Positions 35,602 to 43,746 are shown, numbered from the stretch's first letter. The stretch is 64,000 nucleotides of DNA from Butyrivibrio fibrisolvens (GCF_037113525.1 NZ_CP146963.1:4402001-4466000); one strand, 5' to 3'. Numbers and translations: made by a program. Notes: generated from the letters alone by a model not told the origin.

Positions 35602-36285
35602 TCAGATAGAATAAAAAGCCTGATTATCAATTATTGTATAAAGTGTCTTTCCGTAGAAAGTCTGGCTTCCGTCATTTCTTTTGAAAGAAAGAACATTGGG
35701 GTTATTGAGATATGAGTACTCTCCGCTTAAAACCTTAAGGCAAAGATTAATCATATCAGGGCTTGTCTCTTCGGCGCTTCTGCCGCTAGCCCATGAATAA
35801 GTTGAAAACTGATTTTTCTGTGAAAGAACACCCTGGATCGTATTAGGATAGGCTGGGGACTGCACACGGTTCATGATTACTTCCGCAACTGCGACCTGTC
35901 CGTTAAATGATCCTCTAGCCTCTCTATATACAACATTGGCCATAAGGACGATTTCTTCCATTGTAAACTCATAATCATATCCGATTGGATCTGCTGCCAT
36001 TATTGCAGCAATCTCTAATGCAGCCTGCTCTTCAGGTGAAAGCTCCTGAGCTTCTTCCTGTGCACCATCTGCAGATGATGCTGCTGCACTTGAATCAGTC
36101 TGTGCTGCACCCTGGTCTGTGCTTGCAGCACTTGAAGAATTTTCTGTTACATCTGTTACGTCAGTTGACACATCTTGTGTCGCGTTTTCTTCTGCGCGGG
36201 CTATGATAGGCTCACCAAAAGAAAGCACCGCAGTGGCATAAGCCATAGCAGTTGTCATAAACAATACTCTTTTTAAGTTCTTCAT
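35602..36285 (-). CDS. Exported cell wall hydrolase, SleB family
   Basis: From the ATG at 36285 the product has 227 residues with a clear signal peptide (MKNLKRVLFMTTAMAYATAV). An in-frame TTG 21 bp upstream lacks a ribosome binding site; the chosen ATG has only a weak CCGAAG. After an Ala/Ser/Thr/Gln-rich linker (about 35-85) comes the SleB/hydrolase_2 domain (about 100-225): MANVVYREARGSFNGQVAVA with the catalytic glutamate, EVIMNRVQSPAYPNTIQGVL, QFSTYSWASG and the closing GKTLYTIIDNQAFY. These lytic transglycosylase-like domains cleave peptidoglycan. In a non-sporulating context the role would be vegetative wall turnover. The gene is monocistronic. Confidence 0.9.
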   Translation of the reverse strand: MKNLKRVLFMTTAMAYATAVLSFGEPIIARAEENATQDVSTDVTDVTENSSSAASTDQGAAQTDSSAAASSADGAQEEAQELSPEEQAALEIAAIMAADPIGYDYEFTMEEIVLMANVVYREARGSFNGQVAVAEVIMNRVQSPAYPNTIQGVLSQKNQFSTYSWASGRSAEETSPDMINLCLKVLSGEYSYLNNPNVLSFKRNDGSQTFYGKTLYTIIDNQAFYSI

Positions 36286-36512
36286 AACTTCGGCTGGATC
36301 GAACAAAGACAGTCATAAGTTCCCCCACAGAACTAATGCTGTAAAAGAAAACAGCCTAACTTCTCCTTACTTAAATAAAAATTATAGTTTTGTTGCATTT
36401 GTTACAACAGATGTAATAATAACAGAAAACCTATCATAAAATCAATCACATTTACAACTTTTTATAATATTTTTATGATAATCCTGGCCTCGTTTTTATG
36501 ATCCAAAACGCC

Positions 36513-36562
36513 AAAACGCACCTGCCACGGGCATTTCAGCCTTTTGACAGGTGCGTCGTTTT
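36513..36562 (-). terminator. Hairpin downstream of panD
   Basis: AACGCACCTG pairs with CAGGTGCGTCGTT. On the minus strand the stem ends in a T-rich GCGTTTTGG. The rest of 36286-36644 is AT-rich leader of the SleB gene and repeat element E1; I see no gene in it. Confidence 0.6.
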
Positions 36563-36575
36563 ATCAGCATTTTTT

Positions 36576-36649
36576 ATGAACTACAGGATGTAGTTCGGAC
36601 ATGTTCAGAAATAAGGAGTTCTGTAAAGAACTCCGGATGTATTTCTATG
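36576..36649 (+). repeat. Dispersed repeat element E1, overlapping the panD 3' end
   Basis: Contains TACAGGATGTA, ACATGTTC, GAAATA and GGATGTATTTC-ATG in that order, with an inserted GGAGTTC/GAACTCC hairpin. The same order without the insert occurs on the opposite strand at 40073-40129 (E2). E1 includes the panD stop codon. Confidence 0.6.
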
Positions 36650-37040
36650 TCGTCATATCCTCTAATCTGCCATGCTTTTCATAAGTAGTTGTACGAACGA
36701 TCTTATTATCACCGTCAACAAATACAACCTGAGGATGATATTCCTTCATCTCTTCAGGGCTCATCTGTGCATAAGCCATTATGATGACCTTGTCTCCAAC
36801 GCTGACGCATCTGGCAGCGGCGCCGTTAAGACATATAACGCCTGATCCTGCTTCGCCGCATATAGCATATGTCATAAATCTCTGCCCATTATCAACGTCC
36901 ACGATCTGAACCTGCTCGTATTCACAGATTCCGGCTTTCTCCATCAGAGCTTCATCTATTGTAATAGAACCAACGTAGTCGAGAGCAGCCTGTGTAACTG
37001 TTGCACGGTGGATCTTACCTTTAAGCATTGTTAATAACAT
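36645..37040 (-). CDS. panD: Aspartate 1-decarboxylase proenzyme
   Basis: PanD decarboxylates L-aspartate to beta-alanine for pantothenate. The 131-residue protein has the self-cleavage site G-S in DYVGSITIDEALM (near residue 24-25), which generates the pyruvoyl cofactor; the active-site lysine in MLKGKIHRATVTQA and the NGAAARCVSVGDKVIIMAYA segment are also present. It is the last gene of the panG-panB-panC-panD operon; 28 bp separate it from panC. The stop codon is embedded in repeat element E1, an oddity. Confidence 0.95.
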   Translation of the reverse strand: MLLTMLKGKIHRATVTQAALDYVGSITIDEALMEKAGICEYEQVQIVDVDNGQRFMTYAICGEAGSGVICLNGAAARCVSVGDKVIIMAYAQMSPEEMKEYHPQVVFVDGDNKIVRTTTYEKHGRLEDMTT

Positions 37041-37068
37041 ACGAACTCCTTTCGGGAACTTTCAAGTT

Positions 37069-37914
37069 TTATTCATACAAAAAGTTATCGATAAGTCTTG
37101 TCTTTCCAATATATACAGCCATTGCAAAAAGTGTTCCGCTCTTAACCTGCGTTTCAGGCTCAAGAGTGTCGAAATTAGCAGCTGATACATAGTCGATCTT
37201 TGCAAGAGGCTCTTTTTCTATAAGGTCTTTTTGTGCTTCTAAGATTTTAGCAGCATCCTTCTCGCAATTTTCAGCCATCTCTTTGCCAAGCTTTACTGCT
37301 TTGGAAAGAACAAGTGCTGCTTTTCTCTCTTCTTCATTTAAATATGTGTTACGGGATGACTTTGCAAGGCCGTCATCTTCGCGGATGATAGGGCAGCCTA
37401 CGATCTCTATGCCGTAAGACATGTCTTTGACCATCTTCTTAATGATAGAGAGCTGCTGGGCATCCTTCATTCCAAAGAAAGCCTTATCTGGTGTTGCAAT
37501 GTTAAAGAGCTTGGATACTACTGTACATACACCTCTGAAGTGAATAGGACGAGTCTGTCCGCAAAGGCGCTTTGGCATATCATTGAGGATCTCTACATAT
37601 GTAGCTGCAGCTTCGCCGTACATCTCCTCTACTGAAGGATGGAACACAAGGCTTGCACCGTGCTCTTCAAGGAGCTTACAGTCTCTTTCAAAATCTCTTG
37701 GATATGTAGAAAGATCTTCTGTAGGTCCGAACTGTGTAGGATTTACAAAATCTGATACGATAACTCTGTCACATTGTGATACTGCCTTATCTACAAGGCT
37801 TGCATGTCCTTCATGAAGGTAACCCATTGTAGGAACAAGACCTATTGTGAGTCCTTCCTTTCTCCATGCTTTAACCTGGTCTCTAACTTCTTTGATTGTT
37901 TCTGCTTTGATCAT
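37069..37914 (-). CDS. panC: Pantothenate synthetase (pantoate--beta-alanine ligase)
   Basis: PanC joins pantoate and beta-alanine using ATP through a pantoyl-adenylate. The ATG at 37914 is chosen since GGAGG is 5-9 nt upstream; a GTG that overlaps this site is rejected. The product has 281 residues, the normal size. Motifs are GLVPTMGYLHEGHASLVDKA with the HxGH adenylate site, SDFVNPTQFGPTEDLSTYPR, ETC-like RLCGQTRPIHFRGVCTVVSK, FGMKDAQQLSIIKKMV with the KMSKS-like lysine region, and DGLAKSSRNTYL. Everything expected is present. It lies between panB (24-bp gap) and panD. Confidence 0.96.
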   Translation of the reverse strand: MIKAETIKEVRDQVKAWRKEGLTIGLVPTMGYLHEGHASLVDKAVSQCDRVIVSDFVNPTQFGPTEDLSTYPRDFERDCKLLEEHGASLVFHPSVEEMYGEAAATYVEILNDMPKRLCGQTRPIHFRGVCTVVSKLFNIATPDKAFFGMKDAQQLSIIKKMVKDMSYGIEIVGCPIIREDDGLAKSSRNTYLNEEERKAALVLSKAVKLGKEMAENCEKDAAKILEAQKDLIEKEPLAKIDYVSAANFDTLEPETQVKSGTLFAMAVYIGKTRLIDNFLYE

Positions 37915-37937
37915 AACTTCCTCCACCTGTGTCTCTA

Positions 37938-38816
37938 TTAAGAAATTCTCTTTATATATCCTTCTTCACTGTACTTTGCATCAAGGCTCTGTAAAAACTC
38001 ATCGGAGCAGTCACTCTTAGCATATGTCTGCTCAGGTGCCGGGAATGTTCCAGCCTGTACAGCTTCCTTATAAGCAGTAAATGCATTCTTCATAATTTCT
38101 CCTACTTCTGCAAAGTGCTGTACAAACTTAGGTGATACACCGCTTACCATGCCAAGCATATCCTGATATACAAGAACCTGTGCATCGCAGCAGGAGCTTG
38201 CGCCGATTCCTATTGTGATGATATCAAGCTTCTTGCTGATAAGAGCTGCAAGCTTAGGTGGAACGCACTCAAGTGTTACTGCAAAAGCTCCTGCTTCCTG
38301 AACTGCAAGAGCATCCTGAAGAACCCTTTCTGCATTAGCTTCACCTTTGCCCTGTACCTTGAAGCCGCCAAAAGCGTTAACTGACTGTGGTGTCATTCCG
38401 ATGTGTGCCACAACAGGAATACCTGCATCTGTAATAGCCTTGATCTGAGGAGCCATTAAAGCGCCTCCTTCAAGCTTAACAGCGCTGCATCCCGGTGCTT
38501 CCTTCATGATGCGTCCTGCAGACTCAAGAGCCTGAGCAGGTGAAATCTGATAGCTCATAAAAGGCATATCTATAACTACAAATGTATTCTGACAAGCTCT
38601 TGCTACGCTTCTTCCATATACGATCATCTCATCAACTGTTACAGGAAGTGTGTCATTATATCCCTGCATAGTCATTCCAAGACTGTCTCCAACAAGTATC
38701 ATGTCGATACCTGCCTCATCCATGAGCTTTGCTGTTGTAAAGTCGTAGCAGGTAAGCTGTGATATTTTCTTTCCTTCTTCTTTCATTTTGCGAAGTGTCG
38801 CTACTGTGTGTTTCAT
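37938..38816 (-). CDS. panB: 3-methyl-2-oxobutanoate hydroxymethyltransferase
   Basis: PanB adds a hydroxymethyl group from methylene-tetrahydrofolate to alpha-ketoisovalerate, giving ketopantoate. The 292-residue protein has the characteristic SQLTCYDFTTAKLMDEAGID, LVGDSLGMTMQGYNDTLPVT (Mg2+ binding), VVIDMPFMSYQ, AVKLEGGALMAPQIKAI, VVAHIGMTPQSVNAFGGFKV and IGIGASSCCDAQVLVYQD motifs; the catalytic glutamate is in VTLECVPPKLAA. It lies downstream of the DUF2520 (PanG candidate) gene and upstream of panC, giving a biosynthetic order that lacks a classical panE. Confidence 0.97.
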   Translation of the reverse strand: MKHTVATLRKMKEEGKKISQLTCYDFTTAKLMDEAGIDMILVGDSLGMTMQGYNDTLPVTVDEMIVYGRSVARACQNTFVVIDMPFMSYQISPAQALESAGRIMKEAPGCSAVKLEGGALMAPQIKAITDAGIPVVAHIGMTPQSVNAFGGFKVQGKGEANAERVLQDALAVQEAGAFAVTLECVPPKLAALISKKLDIITIGIGASSCCDAQVLVYQDMLGMVSGVSPKFVQHFAEVGEIMKNAFTAYKEAVQAGTFPAPEQTYAKSDCSDEFLQSLDAKYSEEGYIKRIS

Positions 38817-38878
38817 TCTTTTCCCCTTTCGTCAGTCCATTGATCCGGTAACTTCTATCACTTTGTTCTATATAAAAG

Positions 38879-39724
38879 TTACAAGTCTAACAGCTGACAT
38901 ATGTTCGTATAATCATTTTCAGGATGTTTCTCTTTGGCAAGCTGTGTAAGAACATAAGATAACTTTGTGTAGATCTGCTTCTCTCTTTGGTCAGGCAAAA
39001 AAGACAGATGCTTTTTAACTGTATCAGCATCATTTCTTTCTACCGGTCCTGATAGAGCAAGCGCCGGACCTTTTGCAAGTATATTTTCAAGGTTGGCCCT
39101 TGCAAGAGGCGCTACTGCCTCAATCGCTTCTTCTGCGCTAAAACCTGATTGTTCCAAATGCCTTTTGGATATCTCATATAAGCCGCACACCAGATTTGAA
39201 GCTATAGAGCAAGCCAGATGATAGTTTGTTTTCTGACTTTCTTCTAATATCTTGGTCCTGAGTCCGAGGTTTTTAAGAAAATCCTCCCAGAAAGAAACAT
39301 TCTCCCTTTTTTCAAGACAAAAAAATACACCCGCAAGATCCTTATAAGCGCTGTATTTATCGCTAAAAGGAAATAACGGATGTATTGCAAAACCTGCTGC
39401 GCCTGTGTCTGCAATGCCAGGAAAAGCCTGTGCCGCAGTCATAGCTCCGCTGCAATGTATTATCTGTTTACCCGATATAGAAAAAGAACTTATCTCTTCA
39501 TATACAGAAGAAATAGCACTGTCCGGAACAGTCAAGAATATCGCGTCACTCTCTAAAACCAATTCCTTTAGGGTGTCGTAACATTTTGTGTTTGTAAAAT
39601 CTGCTGCTTCTTTTGCCGATTCTCGATGCCTGCTATAATAGCCGGTCACCTGAACGCCTTTCTCCGAGAAATATTTTCCCAGATTAAAACCAACTTTACC
39701 TGCTCCAGTAAATCCAATCTTCAT
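38879..39724 (-). CDS. panG: Rossmann/DUF2520 oxidoreductase, probable PanG ketopantoate reductase
   Basis: The 281-residue protein has an N-terminal NAD(P)-binding Rossmann domain (IGFTGAGKVGFNLGKYFSEK with a GxGxxG-type loop, then TVPDSAI and IIHCSGAMTA) and a C-terminal DUF2520 helical domain (about 145-281, with ALSGPVERNDADTVKKHL). This combination defines PanG, a second, non-PanE ketopantoate reductase reported in Francisella and also present in some Firmicutes. Its place as first gene ahead of panB, panC and panD, with no panE in the window, supports reduction of ketopantoate to pantoate with NAD(P)H. The role is inferred from family and context. Confidence 0.8.
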   Translation of the reverse strand: MKIGFTGAGKVGFNLGKYFSEKGVQVTGYYSRHRESAKEAADFTNTKCYDTLKELVLESDAIFLTVPDSAISSVYEEISSFSISGKQIIHCSGAMTAAQAFPGIADTGAAGFAIHPLFPFSDKYSAYKDLAGVFFCLEKRENVSFWEDFLKNLGLRTKILEESQKTNYHLACSIASNLVCGLYEISKRHLEQSGFSAEEAIEAVAPLARANLENILAKGPALALSGPVERNDADTVKKHLSFLPDQREKQIYTKLSYVLTQLAKEKHPENDYTNICQLLDL

Positions 39725-39794
39725 CGCAATTCTCCTTTATTCTTAACAATACCTGGAGGACGCGACTTTCGTTCCGAACATTTATTCTCTTGTC

Positions 39795-39880
39795 GGTACA
39801 GTTCTCAACAGTCTGAGATACCATCCGTCGGTGCTGTCTGCACCATATAGAAATGTAGCACTCGTTATAAGAAAAGTAAA
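39795..39880 (-). promoter_or_regulatory. Promoter and structured leader of the pan operon
   Basis: On the minus strand TTTACT (39875-39880), 17 bp, TACATT (39852-39857) with TG ahead of the -10. The predicted transcript opens with a GGTGC/GCACC hairpin (39830-39844), then GGTA-TCTCA / TGAGA-TACC with a 4-nt bulge (39795-39822). The leader is about 120 nt. It may be a regulatory RNA. Confidence 0.55.
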
Positions 39881-39960
39881 TAGCAATAGCTCATTTAGTT
39901 ACACGGTCACACGAACATTTTTTGATAAAAGACATTCATAAAATCATAAAAACTATCACA

Positions 39961-39994
39961 AAAAAGCATTTTTATCTCATTTTTAATGCTTTTT
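39961..39994. other. AT-rich hairpin in the panG/hydrolase intergenic region
   Basis: AAAAAGCATT pairs with AATGCTTTTT. Both sides are A/T runs, so it could terminate stray transcripts on either strand between two divergent promoters. No gene is seen in 39725-40171. Confidence 0.45.
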
Positions 39995-40037
39995 GCAAAA
40001 GTTCTTGAATCTATGATTATTATTGTGATTTGCATTT

Positions 40038-40056
40038 CGAAATTTCGTGATATTAT
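40038..40056 (+). promoter_or_regulatory. Extended -10 promoter with palindrome for the hydrolase gene
   Basis: TGA-TATTAT forms an extended -10 at 40048-40056. The perfect palindrome CGAAATTTCG lies just before it, within the spacer, and is a candidate repressor site. Confidence 0.45.
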
Positions 40057-40072
40057 TCCGTAGTCGAACGTA

Positions 40073-40129
40073 CATGGAAATACATCCGTGTATTTCCGAA
40101 CATGTACTAATTACATCCTGTAATCATGG
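40073..40129 (-). repeat. Dispersed repeat element E2, in the hydrolase 5' leader
   Basis: Reading the minus strand gives ATTACAGGATGTAATT, ACATGTTCGGAAATA and GGATGTATTTCCATG, the same order as E1 at 36576-36649 but without E1's extra hairpin. It falls between the hydrolase promoter and its start codon, so it is transcribed. Confidence 0.6.
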
Positions 40130-40171
40130 AAATACATGAAAACTTAGATTTTTTTAGAGGAAAAAAGTAAT

Positions 40172-41089
40172 ATGGCAATCGTAATAACAAACTTAATCAT
40201 CTTAATAGTTTTATATCTTACAATCTGTGCAATACTTGCAAGATCAATGGGACTTGTTAAGTGCATAGATCCAAATAAGGCATATCAGAAAGAAAACCGC
40301 AGACACTTTCTTGACGGTTATAAGAACTGGAAAAGCGAAGAATACATAATAAAGTCTTTTGACGGTTATGAACTTCATACAACTTATATTCCATCAGCAA
40401 TCCCTTCCAAGAAGTTTGTCATCCTGGTTCACTCATCAACTTATTGCAGGATCGGCGGAATCAAATATTTTAACATATTCAGAAAAATGGGATATAACGG
40501 TATTCTCTTTGATCTTAGAGGTCATGGTGATAACAAAAAGGCAGCATCAACATGGGGAATCAAAGAAAGTAAGGATCTCCTTAGTGTAATAGATGATACT
40601 GTTAACCGTTTTGGAGATGATATCAAGATTGGTGTTCACGGCGAATGCCTTGGCGGTGTAACAGCCCTTACAGCTCTTAAGTATCATCCCAATATCTCTT
40701 TCGTTATTGCTGACAGCTGCTACAATTCACTTTATTCACTTCTTTGCAAGCTTGCTCAGCAGATAGCACATGTATCACCTGTACTTTTTGATCCGGCTGT
40801 TATCTTCTTTAAGCTTATGTTCGGGTTTTCTTATAAAAAGATATTTACTAAAGACAGCCTCAGCGGTAATACAGTTCCGATCTGCTTCATCCAGGGTGAC
40901 AGCGACTGCGTTGTACCGATAAAAGATACTATGGAACTTGAAAATGCAACAACAGGTTATACCGAAATGCACATTTTTGAGGGTGCAGACCACACTCGTA
41001 ACATCCTTGCTGATTCAGATCGTTATGAGGAGATAATCAAGAACTTTTTGTACAGGGTTAATTGCCTTGAACTTGCAGCTACCGCTTAA
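40172..41089 (+). CDS. Membrane-anchored alpha/beta hydrolase with Cys nucleophile
   Basis: This 305-residue protein has one N-terminal transmembrane helix (about 4-24) and an alpha/beta hydrolase domain. The oxyanion region is VILVHSSTYCRIGG and GILFDLRGHGDN; the nucleophile elbow is GVHGECLGGVTAL, which puts Cys where most relatives have Ser (GxSxG). The acid is in FIQGDSDCVVPIKDT and the histidine in FEGADHTRN. GxCxGG elbows occur in dienelactone hydrolase, so a functional Cys-His-Asp triad is plausible, but loss of activity cannot be excluded. A TetR regulator gene follows 71 bp downstream and may control it. Substrate unknown. Confidence 0.88.
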   Translation: MAIVITNLIILIVLYLTICAILARSMGLVKCIDPNKAYQKENRRHFLDGYKNWKSEEYIIKSFDGYELHTTYIPSAIPSKKFVILVHSSTYCRIGGIKYFNIFRKMGYNGILFDLRGHGDNKKAASTWGIKESKDLLSVIDDTVNRFGDDIKIGVHGECLGGVTALTALKYHPNISFVIADSCYNSLYSLLCKLAQQIAHVSPVLFDPAVIFFKLMFGFSYKKIFTKDSLSGNTVPICFIQGDSDCVVPIKDTMELENATTGYTEMHIFEGADHTRNILADSDRYEEIIKNFLYRVNCLELAATA

Positions 41090-41114
41090 TATATGATTTA
41101 ATAAAAACAAGCTT

Positions 41115-41143
41115 TCGTATAGATCTTTTATAGGTCTATACGA
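41115..41143 (+). promoter_or_regulatory. Inverted repeat before the TetR-type gene
   Basis: TCGTATAGA and TCTATACGA are separated by 11 bp, 17 bp before the regulator's start codon. It could be an autoregulatory operator or a leader hairpin. Confidence 0.45.
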
Positions 41144-41160
41144 TCATTGGGGGATCATAT

Positions 41161-41784
41161 ATGAGAGACGGAAGTGCTACTGAAGAAAAAATCTTAAAAC
41201 TTGCAAAAAAGATGATCATCAAAAATGGTATTGCCAACCTTGATATGAAGGTTCTTGCTGAAAAAATAGGATGCAGCAGAAGCACCCTTTACAGACACTT
41301 TTCAAGTAAGGGTGATATCATGATAAAACTCGTTGAAGAATCTCTTCAGATCATCAACAGATCTTCCACTAATCTTCCCAAAGATTCTAATTTTAACAAC
41401 GGCTTTGAAGAATTTTCATGGTATGTAAATGAAAGAGCCAAAGCACTGATAAAAGAAGTTGATTCTGTAACTTTCATAAGAGACTTCGACTGCCTTTATA
41501 CCACTGCTTATCCTCAGAGTAAGGAAGTTGAAGGCTTCCAAAACTTTATAAGGATCGACAGCAAATCTGATCCCTGGTTCAGTTCCTTCATGCGTGGCAT
41601 GGAAGACGGCAGCATCAGACATTTCGACGATCCAACGCTTCAGATCCTTACTATCTCCAACGGACTTCTTGGAATCGCAGAAAGAGTTGTTCCAAGAGTA
41701 TCATTTTTTGTAAACGAGCAGGGATACGGCGAAGAATTCATAATGAATCAGGCCAAGCTTTATCTTGATGGGATCAAGGGGTAA
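41161..41784 (+). CDS. TetR/AcrR family transcriptional regulator
   Basis: The 207-residue protein has an N-terminal TetR helix-turn-helix: EEKILKLAKKMIIKNGIANL, then MKVLAEKIGCSRSTLYRHFS, the recognition helix ending in the invariant YRHF. The helical C-terminal ligand-binding region (about 60-207) has no diagnostic match I can name. Typical TetR proteins repress adjacent genes until a small molecule binds. The hydrolase upstream and the aquaporin downstream are the local candidates. A GGGGG ribosome binding site lies 8 nt before the ATG. Confidence 0.9.
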   Translation: MRDGSATEEKILKLAKKMIIKNGIANLDMKVLAEKIGCSRSTLYRHFSSKGDIMIKLVEESLQIINRSSTNLPKDSNFNNGFEEFSWYVNERAKALIKEVDSVTFIRDFDCLYTTAYPQSKEVEGFQNFIRIDSKSDPWFSSFMRGMEDGSIRHFDDPTLQILTISNGLLGIAERVVPRVSFFVNEQGYGEEFIMNQAKLYLDGIKG

Positions 41785-41844
41785 CAGTCCCACTTATACT
41801 CATGCCTGTCAGTGATATGATCAAATCCTCACATGTCGGAATTA

Positions 41845-41853
41845 TGATATAAT
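41845..41853 (+). promoter_or_regulatory. Extended -10 promoter for the aquaporin gene
   Basis: TGATATAAT matches the TGnTATAAT extended -10; no good -35 is seen. It lies 78 bp before the start codon. Confidence 0.5.
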
Positions 41854-41930
41854 ATTATCGTATCTATAATTTCTATACTAATTCTATAGACCCGTTTGGG
41901 GCCGAATGTCTATCAAGAGGAGGGGAATCC

Positions 41931-42590
41931 ATGCTAAAGAAATGTATTGCTGAATGTTTAGGAACCTGTGTACTTGTAGTATTTGGATGCGGAACTGCTG
42001 CCGCAATCGGTTGTGATGTATCGGGAGGATATGTTGCAACTGCTCTTGCTTTTGGTCTTGTTATCGTTGCCATGGCATATTCAATCGGTAACATCTCCGG
42101 ATGTCACATTAACCCGGCCGTATCTCTCGGAATGCTTATTTCCGGCAAAATGAGCGTAAGTGATTTCATTTCATATGTAATATCCCAGTGTATAGGTGGT
42201 GTTATCGGTGCTCTTATACTTAAGATCCTTGCTTCATCAGGAAGCATCGATGCAGGTCTTGGAGCTAACGGCCTTTATAATGGTGATATTGGTATTTCTA
42301 TTCTCGTAGAGGTGATCCTCACATTTGTATTTGTACTCGCAATACTAGGAGTTACATCACGCGACGGTTTTAGCAGTGTAGCAGGTCTTGTCATTGGCCT
42401 TACTCTTACACTTGTACACCTGTTTGGAATTTATTTCACAGGCACAAGCGTTAATCCTGCAAGAAGCCTTGGACCAGCCCTTCTTGCCGGCGGAGATGCA
42501 CTTTCATCTGTATGGGTATTTATAGTAGCTCCTCTTATCGGAGCAGCCCTTGCAGCATTTTGCTATAAATTCCTTGATTCCGACAAATGA
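41931..42590 (+). CDS. aqpZ: Aquaporin, water-channel type
   Basis: This MIP-family channel of 219 residues has six helices and two NPA half-helices: GCHINPAVSLGMLIS and GTSVNPARSLGPALLAGG. The selectivity filter resembles AqpZ rather than GlpF: the His in LTLTLVHLFGIYFTG lines the pore and Arg follows the second NPA, and the spacer of glycerol facilitators (GFAINPARDFGP) is absent. It should therefore conduct water and perhaps small gases or ammonia. GAGGAGGGG precedes the ATG. It converges with the sugar-sensing operon across a strong terminator. Confidence 0.9.
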   Translation: MLKKCIAECLGTCVLVVFGCGTAAAIGCDVSGGYVATALAFGLVIVAMAYSIGNISGCHINPAVSLGMLISGKMSVSDFISYVISQCIGGVIGALILKILASSGSIDAGLGANGLYNGDIGISILVEVILTFVFVLAILGVTSRDGFSSVAGLVIGLTLTLVHLFGIYFTGTSVNPARSLGPALLAGGDALSSVWVFIVAPLIGAALAAFCYKFLDSDK

Positions 42591-42651
42591 TCTTAATCTT
42601 TAAAAAATATTTTAAGAATTCGTATTCTTAAGATCATGATCTCTAAAGACA

Positions 42652-42688
42652 AAAAGTCACGGCCTTATATATTGACCGTGACTTTTAT
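42652..42688. terminator. Bidirectional terminator between aquaporin and sugar-sensing operon
   Basis: AAAAAGTCACGG pairs with CCGTGACTTTT with T/A runs on both strands; two smaller hairpins (TTTAAGAAT/ATTCTTAAG and AGATCATGATCT) precede it. Confidence 0.85.
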
Positions 42689-42690
42689 AA

Positions 42691-43746
42691 TTAATACAAA
42701 TAGTCATTCACATTTTCAAGTGTGACTTTTGTATGAGGGAGCCGTATATAGTGCTCATCTTCTATGCCAAGATCATCAAGTGATCCTCCTGTAGCAAGGG
42801 CTATGGCAAGATCATACATGGCATGAGCCTGACCTTCCTTGTCATTGTATACGGTTCCGCACATGTATCCGGTCTTAACAGCTTCCAGTCCTCCGATAGT
42901 TCCATCTATTCCATATATCGCAGGCAGCATCGACTTTGCCTTATCACCAAAGATATTTATATATGCGTCAATAGCACCAAGTGCCATATCGTCGTTATTG
43001 GCAAGGATCAGTTCAATTTCAGTCTTTGCATTAATGAGCTGTTCTATCTTACTTTGTGCCTGAGTCCTGTTGAAGTTTGCAATGGCAAGGCCTTTTCTGT
43101 CAAGCTTGATACCACTGTTCATCAAAGTTTCAACACAGTACTCGCTTCTTACGATAGCATCCTGATGACCGGCTTCACCCTGAAGCATAACATACTGAAT
43201 ATATCCGTCACCATTTGCATCTATATGAAGGCTATCATCAAGTATTCCTTCTGCTGCAAGCTCGCCCTGCATTATACCTGATTCCATTGCATCAGAACCT
43301 ACATAATAGAACTTATCAGATCGTCTTAAGTCTTCTCCAGTCAGCTCTCTGTTAAAAAATATGACAGGCACATCGTACTTAAGTGCAAGATCTATAATAT
43401 GTTCCGGCTCTGTTCTGTCTACAAGATTTATACATATAACATCACATCCGCCATCGATCATCTCCTGCATCTGATTATTCTGTTCTTTCATACTCTGACC
43501 GGCATTGTAAGTTATAACAGTAACATTTGTATCTGCATAGCTGTTGAAGTCATCCATAAGCTGGGTTATGAAAGTATCATGAGCATCATAAACAGAGACA
43601 CCTATACGGATAGTATCTTTTTCCTTATTTTTGATATTGCTGCAACCGGATATTATCATGACCATAAGTGTCATAATTAAATAAAACGATAATATCTTTT
43701 TTCTAATCTCCGATCGGGAATAGAATCTGCTGATTCCCTTCATCAT
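42691..43746 (-). CDS. Lipoprotein sugar-binding protein (MglB-like), sensing operon
   Basis: From the ATG at 43746 (GGGGG 9 nt upstream) the protein has 351 residues; this start overlaps the preceding gene by 44 bp. A signal with lipobox VMIISGC-S anchors it to the outer face of the membrane. The rest is a two-lobe periplasmic-binding-protein type 1 domain: IRIGVSVYDAHDTFITQLMD, ICINLVDRTEPEHIID, VIFFNRELTG, and LILANNDDMALGAIDAYI with the ligand-binding Asn-Asp pair, as in galactose/glucose-binding MglB. It is the last gene of the YesN-YesM-binding protein string and probably presents sugar to the kinase rather than to a transporter. Confidence 0.88.
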   Translation of the reverse strand: MMKGISRFYSRSEIRKKILSFYLIMTLMVMIISGCSNIKNKEKDTIRIGVSVYDAHDTFITQLMDDFNSYADTNVTVITYNAGQSMKEQNNQMQEMIDGGCDVICINLVDRTEPEHIIDLALKYDVPVIFFNRELTGEDLRRSDKFYYVGSDAMESGIMQGELAAEGILDDSLHIDANGDGYIQYVMLQGEAGHQDAIVRSEYCVETLMNSGIKLDRKGLAIANFNRTQAQSKIEQLINAKTEIELILANNDDMALGAIDAYINIFGDKAKSMLPAIYGIDGTIGGLEAVKTGYMCGTVYNDKEGQAHAMYDLAIALATGGSLDDLGIEDEHYIRLPHTKVTLENVNDYLY

